The notes under the pieces are model-generated. The model was not told where the DNA came from and ran no database searches. It worked only from the letters and a program-made list of their open reading frames with translations. A DNA stretch of 64,000 nucleotides from Spirogloea muscicola (taxonomy: Eukaryota; Streptophyta; Zygnematophyceae; Spirogloeales; Spirogloeaceae), in NCBI GenBank assembly GCA_009602725.1, contig WELB01000012.1, forward strand, positions 371,772 to 435,771. The letters are read 5' to 3'. Both the position numbers and the translations under genes were made by a program. Of the stretch, positions 12,601 to 27,600 are shown one piece after another. Each line of letters opens with the position of its first letter. Position 1 is the first letter of the stretch.

Positions 12601-15600
12601 CAATTTATTTCTGAGCTCTCACCAGCAAGACTGAATCAGGTTGTGATGTTGACGCAGTTGCGCTTGCGATTGGCTACCCTTTCGTTTTTCATCAATCGCC
12701 CAACTGTGATTGCTTTGATGGATCTTATTTCTGATGTGACACGGGAGCCCGATGTGCCTGGCCAAGCTTCTACAGATGACGATGCGAGGGACTCAGATCA
12801 CGTTGTTAGTATGTTGAAGTCCAAGAGTGGCAATGACACTGAAGACGAAGAAGCTGACACCAGTAGTAGAGGCACAATGGAACCAGAGGAGGAGACTGGC
12901 AGCAAAGGGCATGGAAATGCTGGACATGCTGCAGCCAAGCTTGAGGTGGCCCGGGAGCAGGTTGTGCAGGGGCTGGTGGGGAAGGGGAGAAATCATGTCA
13001 CCTTAGATCTACTTCTTGACATGGATCGTACGCAGTTCATATTGAACAAAGAGGATGGCTTGCAAATGGCTTTATTAGCTCAGGAGCGAATCCTTACTGA
13101 AGTAAAGGTTAGCCGTTCGGTGCCCACTGAGAAGCTTTAAGCAAGCAAGACAGCAAGCTTGTATTACTGAGCAGATGAGATGCCAGGTTTTGTGACAGGC
13201 CGCATGGCTACAAGCATTCCTCTCTTTTCAGCAGAGGGCGCCTGTATGATGTATATGTAGCAAGTTGTTGCTCCTGATAAGCCCTCCAACTGCTCCTCAA
13301 CTTTTTTGTGTTGGCATCGGCAGGTATATCCAGCTACATTCTGGCTTCAAGCTAATATAGGTAATCTTCGGATCTGTGACTTAACACTTGGTGAGGGCCA
13401 CCCAAATGCGTGGCTTTGTGACACCAGAGATACTGGGAGCAAGTCCTTTGTTGAGGTATAGCAACTGCCTCTATACCTGCCGTTCTACAGTGCATCAGTG
13501 CTTAATATCCAGCATTGAAGCCCATGTTTTCCTCCTTTCACAGAACAGCATATATGCCTTCAACGCATGACCCTGACTTGCAGCACGCTGTCATGCTTGT
13601 TGGCTCCTTTGTGCAGTTAGAGGTAGCTGCATACGACAAAGAGTCCGACAGCTATGCAGGATACGATTACAGTGTGGATGCGCGCCTTGCTCAAGTCCGC
13701 ATTGTTTTGCTTTATCGTTTCATCCAGGAGGTCAGTGACTCCCTTGATATGTCTCCCTCTTGGGGCAGTGTCTGCATCTTCTCTAACAAATTGGATTAGT
13801 AGAAGAATGATTCTTCCCTCACAGTTGCGCTGTGATCAACCCCTTCGTTAAGCAGCTGAAGATGAACGCTCCTGTCATTGACATTGCAGTTGATTGGTTA
13901 CTTTAATGGGCTGGCTCCACAAGATCCTGGACAGCTTGTAGCTCTAAGGGAGGGTGTCAGTGAGGTGGAGAGATTTTTTACACAATCAGAGATTGAAGGA
14001 ATGAAAGCCATTAAACTGGACCTAAGATTTGAGAAACCAGTTCTCATAGTTCCACTTGACTCCAACAGCCCCGAGTAAGACTTGTCAAGCTGATAGGGCA
14101 CTCACTGTAGGCTCAGCTTCTAGCTCTGATTTCCTGAGCATCCATTTCCCACTTACCACATTCACAGCTATCACACCACCATCTTTCTCGAGTTTTCTCG
14201 AGTAACTCAGATGCTGATGATTTTATGGATTTAAGCCTCAAATGTTACTGCTTCTGCAGCTACCTGGAATTTTACATGCAAAGGACACATGTGTCCAACT
14301 CATTTCAGTGGCTGCATGGTGGAGAGGATGAGCCTTCTGCTGTCCACATGGAGACGACCTTTGTACAGGCATGCTTATCAAATTTCATCTGTGCAATGTC
14401 GTGCATTCATTACTTTGTCATTGAACAATCAGGGCCTTTGTGTTTCCCACTAATGTTCTCGGTGCTCTTGCAGGTCAAGGATATACACCTTGCTGTTGGC
14501 GTCGATGGGAAGTCTGGACCAGGCATTATACAGCAGATTGGAGGCATTGACATCAAATTCCGCAGACCTTTACGAGATCTTTGGCATACTTATGCAGCAT
14601 TTGAAGTGCTCGTAAAGGTGATGTCAAGCCCAGACCTACTTGGATCGGGAATCCTGAAAGATCAGCCAGAGATCAGCGTTCAGCCTCTTGACTATTTTTG
14701 GTAGGTTAGCTATTGACACTCTGGCAAAGGTTGTTATGCTACATGACAGTTGCACCATTCAGCATGTTCAATCAGCATGTTCTCCGCTCCTTATGGGTGC
14801 TGACAGTTGTTTCAGTTACAAACTGCAGCTGGACAAGCTGCATGCAGCTATGTCAGACAAAGAGTGTGAGGTTATAGCTGAGTGCGCCACATCCAACTTC
14901 TCGGAGCCTGCACATCTGCCACCTCCTGTCAACCGGCAGCCTCAGCAGCCAGTCCAGCCCGACAGTTGCAAGGAGGCAGAATCAGAAGCCACCTGCACAA
15001 GGGAAGAGGGGCCTCCTGATCTGGCTGAGAAAGCTGTCACAGTTGTCTTCAAGGTTCGAGCGGACCTGGTGAATGCCCAGCTGGGGCTTTACACTGGAGA
15101 TAACAGAAACTCGAAGCTAGCATTTATGCAAGTGAGTAGCTTGCAAGCAGGTCACAGGATCTAATGTATACACGTCAAGCTTTCTGTCTTCACGCATCTC
15201 CTTGCACTTTCATAATGCATTAAAAATCAGCTGCTCCTGAGTCAGGCCATCTGGATTTGTGTCCTGGGTGCGCTGCCGCGGACAAGTGTTGACGCTGCTG
15301 CTAGGTGACAGTCAGTTGACATGCTCTTTCCTGAGCCTTTGCAATTGCCTTGCATGTTGTTGTGCAGTTGCAAGGATTTTGGCTTGGTTACCACTCAAAT
15401 TCTAAGCAAGAGCAGCATATTATGGCCACCATCCCTCGATTCTTCATTAAGGTAGCCAAGTACAACCTCATCAATGGCAGTGTACTTCACTTCGAACATT
15501 CACAATTCTCTCTTCACAGGAGATGAATTACACTCGTTTGCAGCTTCAGCATCAGGCATTGGCATGTCCTCGTTCTGCAAGGATCAGTCAGTGGTGTAGC

Positions 15601-18600
15601 TGGTTAACTGAAGTTTGAGTACATGTAATTTGAGCATATTTGAGGCCCTGGTCCCTTTGCACGGTTGCAGGATGGTCGACCAGGCATACCGATGGAGTTG
15701 CGATATATTCTTGGCAATGCTGACGAGGTTGAGAGCATTACCAACACAGATACAAAGTCAGCCGCAGGAGCAAACAGCAACAGCAGCCAGACCACTCCAT
15801 CTCAGAAGCTGATTGTCACGAAGGCCCTCAGCGGGCCTACACTTACAATGCTTGTTGTGGATGCCAAACTTGGACCTAGACTTACGAGCATTTCATTGCG
15901 CATGCAACGTCCAAGGTTGCTTGTAGCGGTTGACTTTCTTGTAGCCATTGGCGAGTTCTTCGTCCCATCGCTTGGGGCAGCAATGGTAGGCTCAGCAGCT
16001 GGCAAGGATGATGATGACCCCCTTGGGTTTAAGAAGGCCAACTTTCTGACACAGGAGCGCACTGTGCAGGTAATTATTTGCATCAGCTCCTTTACTAAGT
16101 TTCAAGCATGCAGAGAAAGAAATGAGAAATGCCTGTGAGAAAAGTTGGCCTTCAGAAATATTGCCTTCAGAAAGTCGGTGCTGGTGTCCTATTCCATCTC
16201 AAGTCCACACTTATCACAAGACATCATCAGCATGTAGCCGCGTCAGTCATCATCGTTGTACTGTTTGCTTCGTTGACATTGCTTGTGGAGGCCATGATAC
16301 ATGCACAGAAAGTAGGTTGCCCATCTTGGCCTTGATAATATGATCCATCTGATTGCACTGCAGCGTAGGAGAACTATCTTATCACCCTCTCAGCCGCTCG
16401 TTGTGGATCATGCTGGACTTGACAATTATGAGTATGATGGAGGAGGGGGAGTGCTTGTCCTCAAAGGAGAAGATGGACATGACCTTCGAGCAGCGTCTCC
16501 TGTGGCTCTCATCATAATTGGCAATAACAAGCAACTGACATTTAAGAACTTGCATATTCAGGTGACTCGCAGCCAGTCATCTATAATATACTCTGTCATG
16601 CTTTTTGATTGATCCTCTTCGTGGTACTGAACTCCCATCACCTTTGTAGGACAATATAGGCATCTGTAAGGTGAGCGAGACGCTGATGCCTTCACGGTAG
16701 CCTGCAATGCCTTTGAGAAGCTGTGCAGAAGCCTGCTGCAAAAGACTCACTCTGTGATTGTCCTCAGAACGGGGAGTACTTGGACTCTGCAGTACGACTT
16801 GGCTGTGGCAGTAGCTACAGCGCCCTTGCTGAGGACAATGTCCAGCTGAGCGGGCCTTCCAAATTGTCTAGCTTTGCTGATCAACTGAGGACAAGACTGC
16901 CTGATGTGAAGGCTGTCAAAGATTCAGCACACAAGGAAGAAGGAACTGCTCCCAACAATCTCTCACTTGACATTCAGGTATCTTTACATGATTTGAGTGT
17001 GTAAGTGTGGAAAGAAAAGTGTCTCGACACAACAATGCTTGCAGCAGGAAGCACCTAAAGCTGTAAGGTTGTTGGTAGACGTAATTGACCAAGCCCTCAA
17101 TGTCTAGGCACTTGGCTCGGAGTTTACATTTTATGACAGCACAAAGTGGCCTGTTGAGGTCCTGCTCCACCCAGAGGTCATGCTTCGTGCACGAGTGAGC
17201 ATCTTTGGCAGGTGAGGAAGCAACGGCTATTGGGCTAGATGTTAGCATGCTGCAGCTATGGTTTCCATATGACCTGTGCAGATGGATGGAGAGTAAGACA
17301 CAAGTATGAGTAATGCAGGCAATACACCAGATAGCAATTCTCACTTCTTTTTGTGCAGCATTCAGCCCTGTTTAGAAAAGCCCAAACCACATGCACAGTT
17401 TTTGTGCAAAATGCAGTAGAGATGCCCTATGACGTCACGTCAAAAGTTTCTTAAATGTCCCCTATCTGTGCAAAGTTTGATTCATGCAAGGTCCTCTTTC
17501 CAGGTGTGCTATGAGAGGAAGTGATCTTGAGTTCAATGCCAGGGTGAAGAGCCTTGACATTATATCCTCCACGGGGTTGAATGTTCTGGAGCCTTTCAAT
17601 ACTGTACTGAGTTACTCAAGGGTAGCAGGGAGACAGAATGTCACTGTCAGCGCAACAGATATTGTGACCAATCTCTCTTTCAGTGTAATACGACTGATGT
17701 ACCGACTCAGTGCTGACTATATGCACCTGCTGCATATAACATCTGAGGACTTCACTGTGCCCTGTGGCCAGTTTGACAAGATCTGGTCGGACAGTGGTAA
17801 GCGCTCGAACACAAATGCTTGCGCCGTATAGTCTGCACTATCAATTCATATATCTTGTTTCATGCCTGCTGCTGGCCAGGTGGCTCTGGCATTCTCGATG
17901 CCTTCATAAATATGTTCAATTCTGTTAAACAAGAGATATTGGCCAGAGCCCAATCCTAAGGAATGCGTTCTTTGGAGCATTGCCTTGACCACAGCTGTCA
18001 TCTGATGATTTGTGTGCTTGTAACTCTAAATCCAAGCAGTGGGCCACACGGGACAGCGGTTGGCATTCTGGCGCCCACGTGCTCCTCCGGGCTTTGCTTC
18101 GCTTGGTGACTGTGTGACTTCTCAGTGAGCACCTTGCCTTCTGGACAGTGCAGAGCTTACATAGCTCGAGCCTGTTGCATCTCTACAAAGTCTAGCAGGA
18201 CATCAGAGAAGAGCTTGTTGGCATGAAGTCATATACACGTACTACTATTTGTACAAGCTGCAGTGGCAAGATGTCTCAGAGTATTGGGATATTTCAGCTG
18301 AAACTTGGTACTGGAATTTACAGCAAGGACACACTGATGGACAATGATGTGTTACTTGGGTTGACATCTATTTTTGTATTTGCACCTTCTGCAGTGACTT
18401 ACCTCCGACACAGACAGTCCTGGCAGTCAACCTTGGTCAAAACCTAGCAAGAAAGCCCGTCTCTTTTGAGCTTGTCTGGTCAACAAGGGAGGAACCAGCT
18501 GGTCAAACTTCTCTGCATAAGTCTGGGCAAAGTGCAAATCAGTGCTATGTCTGGAAACCACATCCACCACATGGATACATGGCATTGGGTTATGTAGCAA

Positions 18601-21600
18601 CAACAGAAGATGGTCCTCCTCCACTTAGCTCATTGTACTGCGTCGTGGAAACGCTGATTACGCCATCCACTTACCTTCGGGATTGCATCTATCTTCCCAA
18701 TCCCAGCATTAGGTAATACTGTGATTATTCTGCAGTTAGTCAATTGCTCTTTCACAGGATCTTTCAACTGCTTCATTGCTGGGAGTGTGAATTTATAGAT
18801 AGCCTATCAAGTTTGCACCTCAAATTCTCATTGCCAGTCAATTCTTGAGCAGGAATTTGAATGCTGCTTTCTGGCGTATAGACAACGGGGCTAATTCTTT
18901 TGTTGTACGAGACACTAATTCCCTGCATAACCTTCAAGCCTTCAACATACGGAGGCCTATGGCAGAGAAGACAGCTGTCACTTTGGCCTACAATTCATTG
19001 TCCTCTGGCAGCGCTTCCACTTCCGGCTCAGCTGAGTCGCTTTCATTACTTGACAATCCAAGTTCAGCTATTTTGGCCTCTTCAAGATATAGATCTGGCC
19101 GCTTTTATGAGAATGTGGGTACATTCTCTCGCATATGGTGGAACAAAGGTAGTAGTTCGCAGCAAAGTATCTCCATCTGGAGACCATCTCCACCCCAGGG
19201 TTACGCCATACTTGGTGATGTCTCTGTCACAGGGTAAGTGTTCTTACCCTGTGTGTGTGTACCAAATTTAATGCAATTGTACCAATGTCTTCCACTACAA
19301 CAAGTCCTCCTGTTCAAGTATGGTGAGGCGTCGGCACAGAAGTCAGACGAGGTGCCTCATAAGGTCGTAGGTGAAATACGTTGTCCATGTCCAACAGCTG
19401 ATGATCTTGAAACAATTTCAGGTATGAGCCTCCAAGCCTGGTGGTGGTTGTGCAAGACATAGATGATGGACGATTAGCTCTACCTGAGAAGTTCCTCGAG
19501 AAGGGGCACTTTGCAAAGGGCAAGATTATGGAGGACGTTACCTTCTGGTACCCTGTAGCGCCCAGTGGGTACAAGGCTCTCGGCTTCATCTGCAGTCGAG
19601 GCAGAAAGCCTCCGGATTCAGATACAGTGCGGTGTGTCCGTGATGATCTTGTCCAGCAGGTCAAATTTGCCCCCAGGAGTCAGTGGAGTAACGAGGGCAG
19701 TCGAGGATCTGCTCGAGGCAGCATTTGGCAAGCAGACAATAAGGTTTGCAGCAGGAGTTGGTCGCATCGGAATCTGCTTCCACTCCTTGCCTGAGTTGCT
19801 GGTCATGTTGTGCTTGTCTGAACTGTAATAACAGACAGATCCCAAGCTTACTGCGTCTGCTCTCCCATACATGGCAGGCACATACTTTCTTCTTTCAGCA
19901 GGGACTTGATGCTCCTCAGAAATGGCTTGCCTATGGGCTTGTAGACCTCAACAAGCCAAAGCTTGCAGACAGCATCATCCTCGAGCTCCACCTCACTGGC
20001 GTGTCTACAACTTTCTATGACGATTTTGGTGGCCTTGTATGGTGTCCTTTATGCCCTTCTTCTTGATGTAATCTCAGCTTGGTTGCCCATAGGTTCCGCG
20101 AGGAGTCGAGGTCGTCACACGTTTCGGACAGTGATATGAGAGCAGGAGCCGCATAGCTGGCCTGAATTTCAGGGTTCTTGAACATATCCAGTGTCTTTGT
20201 TTTGTAGCCTTGGTTATACACGTCACATTCAGCAAAAGGATGAGCAGGTAGCAGGCTTTAGAGTGGTTGTCCTGCTGCCAGATGGTCAAGTCAGTATGCT
20301 GCTGATGACTTTGACATGCATTATGCAGATGGCCCCCTTAGTGGATGCCACAATGTCAAACACGGTCATAAGTGTTCATGGTCGACCGGAGATCCTGAGT
20401 GTCAATGGCAAGATAACTTTTGCCGCTTCTTCCTTCAATGGAAGAACCGACGCTTGGGAGCCTTTGATGGAGCCCTTGACGGGATTTTCGAGGTAGCTAA
20501 GGACACCTGCAATGCCGTTTCAAGCCTTGTCAAGGAAGGATACTCAATGGCATGGGTGTTCATGTGAACAAGGAAAAGAACTACCATTTTCACAACTATA
20601 GAAACTTTGCCAGTCCGATGTGACAATCTGACATTTGTAACCTTTCACAGGTATGAGTACAACAATGAAAGGTCTGAGGCTGCTCTACCTGCCGGCTCAA
20701 CTGTGAGGCTGTCCACGACAAGCGATGTCAATGTCAATTTCTCCTCGGCCAACATAAATTTGCTTCTGGAAGCGTATGCTAGCTGGACAAGACTAGCCAA
20801 GATCGAAGAAGAGGCCAAACGGCAGTTTCACCTGGTAATACTTGGCCAGGCTAGGGCTATGCTACAACAAGACTGCCCTGTGGTTGCTGCATCACTCTCT
20901 ATGATAAGCCCATCCAGTGTCAAAATTGGAAACTCTCCTTTAGCAGTCTACCACGTTGGCGCAATGCTGGTATATTGCAATCTTTGAAGAGCAATTCAAT
21001 AGCTACATCTGACACATGTACTGGCTTTTGTTGAACAGAAAATACTGGAAGAACAGGAAGAGACAGAGACTGATGAGAATGGGCCATCAGCTGTCCTCTC
21101 ACAGCTCAGGCGCGCATACATTGTCAAACACAATCAGCTTGGGCACGAGGTGTTTGTACGCGTGGTAGAGTCAAACTCAAAGCCGAGAGTGTTCCCACTG
21201 CCTTCAGGCGGAATTGCGTCTGTAACACTGCCTCCCAGAAGAGTAGTCTGGGACCCCACTACTGGAAGAGAAATAAAGCGATTGGCAAGGAAGTACTTGG
21301 CTTGCAGGATTGGTGGAGTTGAGGTATGGCTTGCATATCTACAATACCTACATCAGTGCATTGGTAGGATTCAAGTAGCTATTTAGCAACATGGCAGATG
21401 CCACTAGCTAGAGATGACCTATAGGTAGTGTTTGCAAGGTCAATATAGTCTTGTGCCTTTCTGCTTCTCTGTAGGTTGATGCATAGCTTACCTGCTGGCT
21501 GCTCTTAAAGTTGGTAGAAATGTAATGCCTGGTATGTTCAATTTACAGTTTCCTGATGTTGGTAATGTTGGGGAGCAAGAGTACTGCTGTACTCTCCGAC

Positions 21601-24600
21601 TAGTACATAGAAGCCTTCAATCTGAGCCTCAATCTGCACAAAGTGCACGCACACGCTGCTCATCCCCCACCATAGTATCCGGAGAAGGGCAAAGCAAGAT
21701 CCTTTCTGTAACTTGGGATGAGGTCTTTATGTTTGAGATGATATCCGAGGTGGGCATGCGTACCGCATACTTATTTTGTTTCTCATTTGAACTTGCACAA
21801 TAACGTTGATGGCTAGAATGCTGGGTCCGTACACATTGTGAGCTTGACTAAGCACTGACTGAATAGCCTCCTTCGGGCCTCTCTTTGACATTATCAGGAT
21901 GACGACGCGCTTGAATGCCTGGTGGTCAATGTGGCGACAGGTCATGCCTCAATCCTTGAGACAATTTCGATCTAGGGTCATAAATTGCAGCTGTGCCGTC
22001 TTCTTATCTGGTCGTAAGCTAGTATACATTGTAATCTAGAAAAAATAACTATTTAAAATAGATCACTGCTGCTGAGACTGTTGCTTTCAATCTCTCAGGT
22101 GCACCAGTAGGGGTGTTCTCTTGCCCACTACAGGAAGAGGCAAATACAAAATGGCGAGTCATTAGCACAAGGTTGAGGAAGAAAGTAGCGCTAAACTCTT
22201 GGCCGCGCTTAGAGCTACAGCGCCATCCCTTGTCATCACTACAGGCAGGCCAGGTATGTCATACATGTCAGCCTCAGTCAGTCTTTACTTTAAGCTGGAC
22301 ACTCCTTGTTGCCTTTTGCTGCAGATACTAGGACCCAGCACAATATCTGGAATTCTCTTGTCTTTATTTCTCCAATATCGAAATTCAGATGTCTTGTATC
22401 AATCTCTTTGTTGCAGGCATCATCAGGCAGCAGCCCAGGCACGTTGAGCTTGTCATATTACTTCTTTGTTGTTGACGGAGATGCTGGACAGCAGTCACTA
22501 CAAGAAGAACTTGAATCCAATGCAAGTGGCGACGAGCCGGGAACAATACAAGTTGGCTATCACGAAACTGGTCCATGGGTCAAGATCGGCTCCATGTATT
22601 CGCAGGGTGCCGTTCCTTGGGTCATTGGAGAAGAACAGGTCGCAAGTGAGACAAAAGTGGAGAGGGGAGTAAAACATCTCGTTGTCCGTTCTCTTGTCGT
22701 AGTTGTGAATGATACAGATCTTCCTATTGCGGTTTGCCTTTGTCCAAGGTCATTGCTGTGCAGCGATCTAGTAGGCCAAAGTGACGGCAATTCGGGCGGT
22801 GCTCGCTCATCACAATGGCAGACCGTGGTGCTGGAGGAGGTTTTTGAGAACCAGAGGTACCAGCCTGTGGCTGGGTGGGGCAGCTCATGGCCAGGACACC
22901 TGTTCCTGACTGATCCGAAACGCTGGAGCGATCGAAACTTCAAGCAGAGCTCTCAGGTGAGGAATGGCTAGAATGACAACAGTGCCTGCCCATCTCTCCC
23001 TGTTATTCAACGGTCAACCTTTGCTGTGGTAGTTGGTGACGCTCACCAAAGCATGCTCTCATTGAGGCAGGAGTTTCTGGAGCCCCCGCTGCCTGCTGGC
23101 TGGGAGTGGACAAGTGACTGGCAAGTGGAAAGGGCAGGGCATGTCAACAGGGAGGGGTGGGCGTACGCACCAGCTTTCAGAATATCTCATTGGCCTCCCT
23201 CTGCTAAAGCACGTCGTCGAGGAGTGTTGGACTTTACTAGGCGGAGAAGGTGGGTGAGGACGAGAGAACGAGTTGCTGGCGCAGGTGGTGAAGATAGGAT
23301 GATTGTGGGTGTGCTTCAGCCAGGGGAGGATGTCCCTTTGCCATCTGCTTGCCTTCGTCGATCAAGCGCTGATTACTGCATACAGGTACACTGTACGTGT
23401 TAGTCAGAGATCATTAGCCTCAAGATGGTGTAAATGCATCTGTGTGTCACGCCCTGATCAATGAGACTTTCCTTTGTAACACTGTAAATACTTTACTTTA
23501 AGATTTGCTCTCGTTGTCAACATATGAATGTGAAAATAAGTGGTGCACTGCAGGTGCGGCCATACGAGGGTGGAGATGTCACAACAGCCCAGCATGATTG
23601 GAGTGTGGCTGTTCGTGTACGTGTCAAAAAGAGGTCACATGAAAGGGTCCCTGCATGGGAATTTAGGGCAAGAGCATTGTCCGAGACATGCGAGCTGGTT
23701 CGCTGCACTCTTGCTGAAGGCGACCCTAAATCCTGCAGACAGGAGTCAGGTGGTGTGCATGCTGGGAGCTTAGAAAATATGCAGAACAGGACAAATGCGG
23801 CCGAAACGTGCAGTGTCCAGCAAGAATCAGTATCCTCAATGCATGGAGGCCATGCTGTAGGCACTACCAGCGAAGGCATCCTTGAAGGGCAATCAAATGC
23901 GGCTGGCAGCAGAATTCTGGATCTTGGGAAGGAGCTGGTGTGGCTAAGCATGGAGGCCTCCTGCAAGACTCTTGGATTAGTAGGAGCTCAAGAGACTGCT
24001 AAGGACTGGAGGGTCACTATACGTCCTCCTATCTTAATTGAAAATCTGTTGCCCGTGGCTGGTACCTTGCGCCTATGGGAGAAGCCAATGGATTCCTCAA
24101 ATCTTATAATTCGCTGCGAGGGCAACTTGGGTGCTGGACAACAGACCGGGACTTGCTTTGCTGACCTCAGGCAGACACTCTATCTCTCATTCGTTCCAGA
24201 GGGTGGTTGGACCGCCTCACAGGTACAGATGCAGCAAGTTGCTGTGTTGTCACGATATAACCATTTCATGTTGCCCACTTTGAAATGTTTGGCTGGTCGA
24301 ATGCAGTGGCAGGATAAAGTAGCCATGGCAAGTCTCTTCTGCTGTATACAGTGTTCAAGTTGTAGAACCGTCAGCTGAGGCCCTTCTGTCCATGTACCTA
24401 TGTACACTTGCAGGAACACTGCATGATATCACACCCCTACAAGGAGGTCGCGAAAAGCATAAATTTCTTCAACAAACGCACGGGAAGGTGCTCAAGTGAA
24501 AAGCATGCAATTGAATAGAGCTGGTGCTCAGCTATAGTGACTAGCAACTCAAAGCAACATTGAGCTGGTTGGGTGAACAGCCACCATGAATATGCGCCTG

Positions 24601-27600
24601 TATCTCACTCACTTGCTCATGTATGTAAATGCAGGAGATTAAAAGTAGCAGTAGAACAGAAGGTGGGCTCCCATGCGGGTGCAGCCAAGGTTGTCTCTCT
24701 ATCAGTGCCCTGTTGGTTGGACGTGGTCAACTGCCCTCCACTTGCATTCAGACTTGTGGAACTTCAGACGGACAAGCGTCCACAGCACAGCAAAGATGTG
24801 ACTATTGGTGCTAGCCTTCGGAAGACAACAAGTAGGCAACTCAATCGCGTGAAGCAATCTCTTAAGATGCCCTCTTTAGTTGAGGAGGTGACCGAGGTGG
24901 AGATTGTTGATCAGCCTACCATGCTTTCCAAATGTAATGTTGAGACTATGGGACTCATTGTGGGTCTGAGGGGCGAGTACGAAAGCGACTTTGGTCCTCC
25001 AACACCCATTGCAAGTTTTGAGGTATGTTGGATACATTCTCAAGGCCACTTGTGTAGCTCCTATTTGTACTTTTGCTGCAGACACTCATGCTTTTGCAGC
25101 TGGGAATTGTGCATCCTGGCACAGCACTGCGGGTGAATCAAGCAAGGATGTCTTTCCCCAGCGCAGCTTTGACGTTGTGTGATCTGCGTCATCATTGCAG
25201 GATGAGCAAGTAGAGATACGAGCAAGTGCAAAGGGAGGGTGGTTCATGAGATTGATGGTGACCTTGGATGTCTGCCCTTATGCAACTGAGAATGTGAAGG
25301 TAGAGATTTTTCAACCTTTTTTCAGCAGATGAATGTCCAATTCATAATGTAGGTGCAAATCTGACTTAATTGCGGTAACACAATTTGTCTAGTTGCTTAC
25401 ATATTCCAACTTGTGTGGGCAGGTCATCAAACTCCGACCATATGTAGTTTTCACCAACAGGCTCGGGCAGCCAGTGCATTTCCGGCAGAGTAATGTGGAA
25501 TCTTACAGCAAAGTCTTTAATCAGGACGATTGGCGAGTATGGTGTCTTTCAATGGCAAGTGAGCAGGCACAGATTGGTCAGGTACCAAACCGAAGTCCTC
25601 TCCCTTCACATTCTTCAAGCCTCGGAACTAGTATGTCAATTGTTGAGGACATGACATGGCACTGAATTCATAAGGTCACAGGTGGTGCTTTTCGTCTGAC
25701 TACTGTGAAGTGCTGCACTGACTAGCTTGGTGACAGAGGCTACAAGCTAAAGTAGTTCTACCAGCTGGACAAGTGTAATGAATGGATGAAATTTGTGATC
25801 ATGATGGCAGCTGAAGACAAACAGCAGTGACTGGAGTCAGCCATTTGCAATGTCCGAGGAAGGAGTAACACATCTAGTAGTCAGAGGAAAGGGGTCGAAA
25901 GGAGTGCAGACCTTGCGGTTAGATGTTCACAGTGGTGAAGGCGAATCACGATATGTTGTGGCCATCCGTTGTAGTGCACAACCTCCATTTCGGTACGCGG
26001 CACACTCAGCAGTATCTACCTCTGGTGCACTCATCCTCTCATCGACTGTATCGTGCAGCATAACGGTGTGCATAAGCAGAATCAAGCTTAAATCTCTGCC
26101 ATGCTTGTAATCTCATCTAAGTACGACAATGCAGGGTCGAGAATCGTTCTATGAAGACTATCATTGAGTTTCGGCAATCTGGGTCAGACATCCTACCATT
26201 TCACCGCCTGGAGCCCCACTCTACAGCCGCTTTCGCTTGGGAGATACCTCTGGGAGAGAAGATCTTGGACATACAGGTGGTTGGAGACCAGCACGTGATG
26301 GGGAAGTATAACATCGAGAGTGTGGGGGAGCACTTCCCTTTGGTTGTTGTCAATGCGACAGAAGGTGCTGAATTTTTGGGTCTGTCAGTGGATGTAATCA
26401 TCGAAGGAGCTGTCAAAGTGGTGTGGATTGGGGACTGGAAGGGATCTCCTGATCAAGCAGGCGGTGCAGGTCATGCTTTTTCTCAAAATGAGGACAGGGA
26501 TGGTCGATGCAACAGTCTCAAGTCAGGACTTGATGCAGCTGCTGAGAAGGAGAAGGGGGGAAAACGTATGCGCAGTGGCAACGCACAAATGCATAAGGAG
26601 CTCATTTTAGACATTGATAGTTTAGGATTGGCTATCATTGATCACCGGCCTCAGGAGCTTTTATTCTTGTCAATGAGGAGCCTTTTGGTCACTCTATCAA
26701 GTTCTGGCACTGGCCTCAGCAGGTACTGCAACGTGATCCAACACATTGTAGACCTTCTATCGACATTGGACTTGCGGCCTTGCGGATAGTCCTTAGAGGC
26801 ATTTTCACCAACACTTGGTCCTGACTTATATACTCTCAGCTAAGAACAGTCTGTCAAAACAGCAGTCACCAGGCCTAGAGGCCAGATTGATTGTCAAAGG
26901 GTTTCCAGTGCTCTGCCAAGGACTATTTTTCCGTCAAAGTATGATGCAGATGGACTGACATATGCAGGTTCAAGATGTCGCTTGGTAAAGTACAACTTGA
27001 CAATCAGCTCTTCAATACCTCGTTACCTGTAATATTAGCACCTGAACACAGTAGCGATGGAGATGAGGCTTCTGCTCTGAGAGCTGTAGTTACTGTGCGT
27101 GATGAAGCGATGGAGGGTACAATTGTGTATGAGTATATTGGAATTCAGGTATGACCGTGGAACCAAGATCCTCAAGTCAGTGATGTTCTCCTTTTTTATT
27201 TGTGGCTTCACACCACGATATCCAGTGCGCAAAGAGAAGTGCCTTTCCTGTAGGGGCAGTGGCTGTGGATGATGACATCAAGCCAATGATCTATGCAGGT
27301 GGTGGACGAGCCGTGGAGAATCAACCTCCACGAGCCTATCATCTGGCGTCTGATGGAGCTCTATCAAACATTGAATCTGGACCGCATTTCTGGTGTAGGA
27401 GACGAGGGTGCACCAGTCAATGTGGATCCTAATGTCAGGATAAAGTAAGATAATTGCTCTTCTGTTTCTGCTATAAGCACCTCGATGTTTGTGTTAAATA
27501 GATTACTAACCTTATGCAGTGCTCTTGAGCATTGTCTTCTGACAAGAATGTTTGCACACAGGCACTTTCAGTGATACGCACTTCCAGTTATAGTGAACAA

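Noticed and set aside
12793-12996. Minus-strand open frame inside the largest VPS13 exon
   Set aside because: It is the shadow of a long, conserved plus-strand exon and has no domain sense of its own.
14180-14206. Short direct repeat tttctcgagttttctcgag in a VPS13 intron
   Set aside because: It is only about 9-10 bases per copy and common by chance; no functional reading.
24412-24490. Candidate exon to fill the VPS13 gap
   Set aside because: Acceptor and donor exist, but the translated sequence does not resemble VPS13 and its phase does not fit both neighbours.
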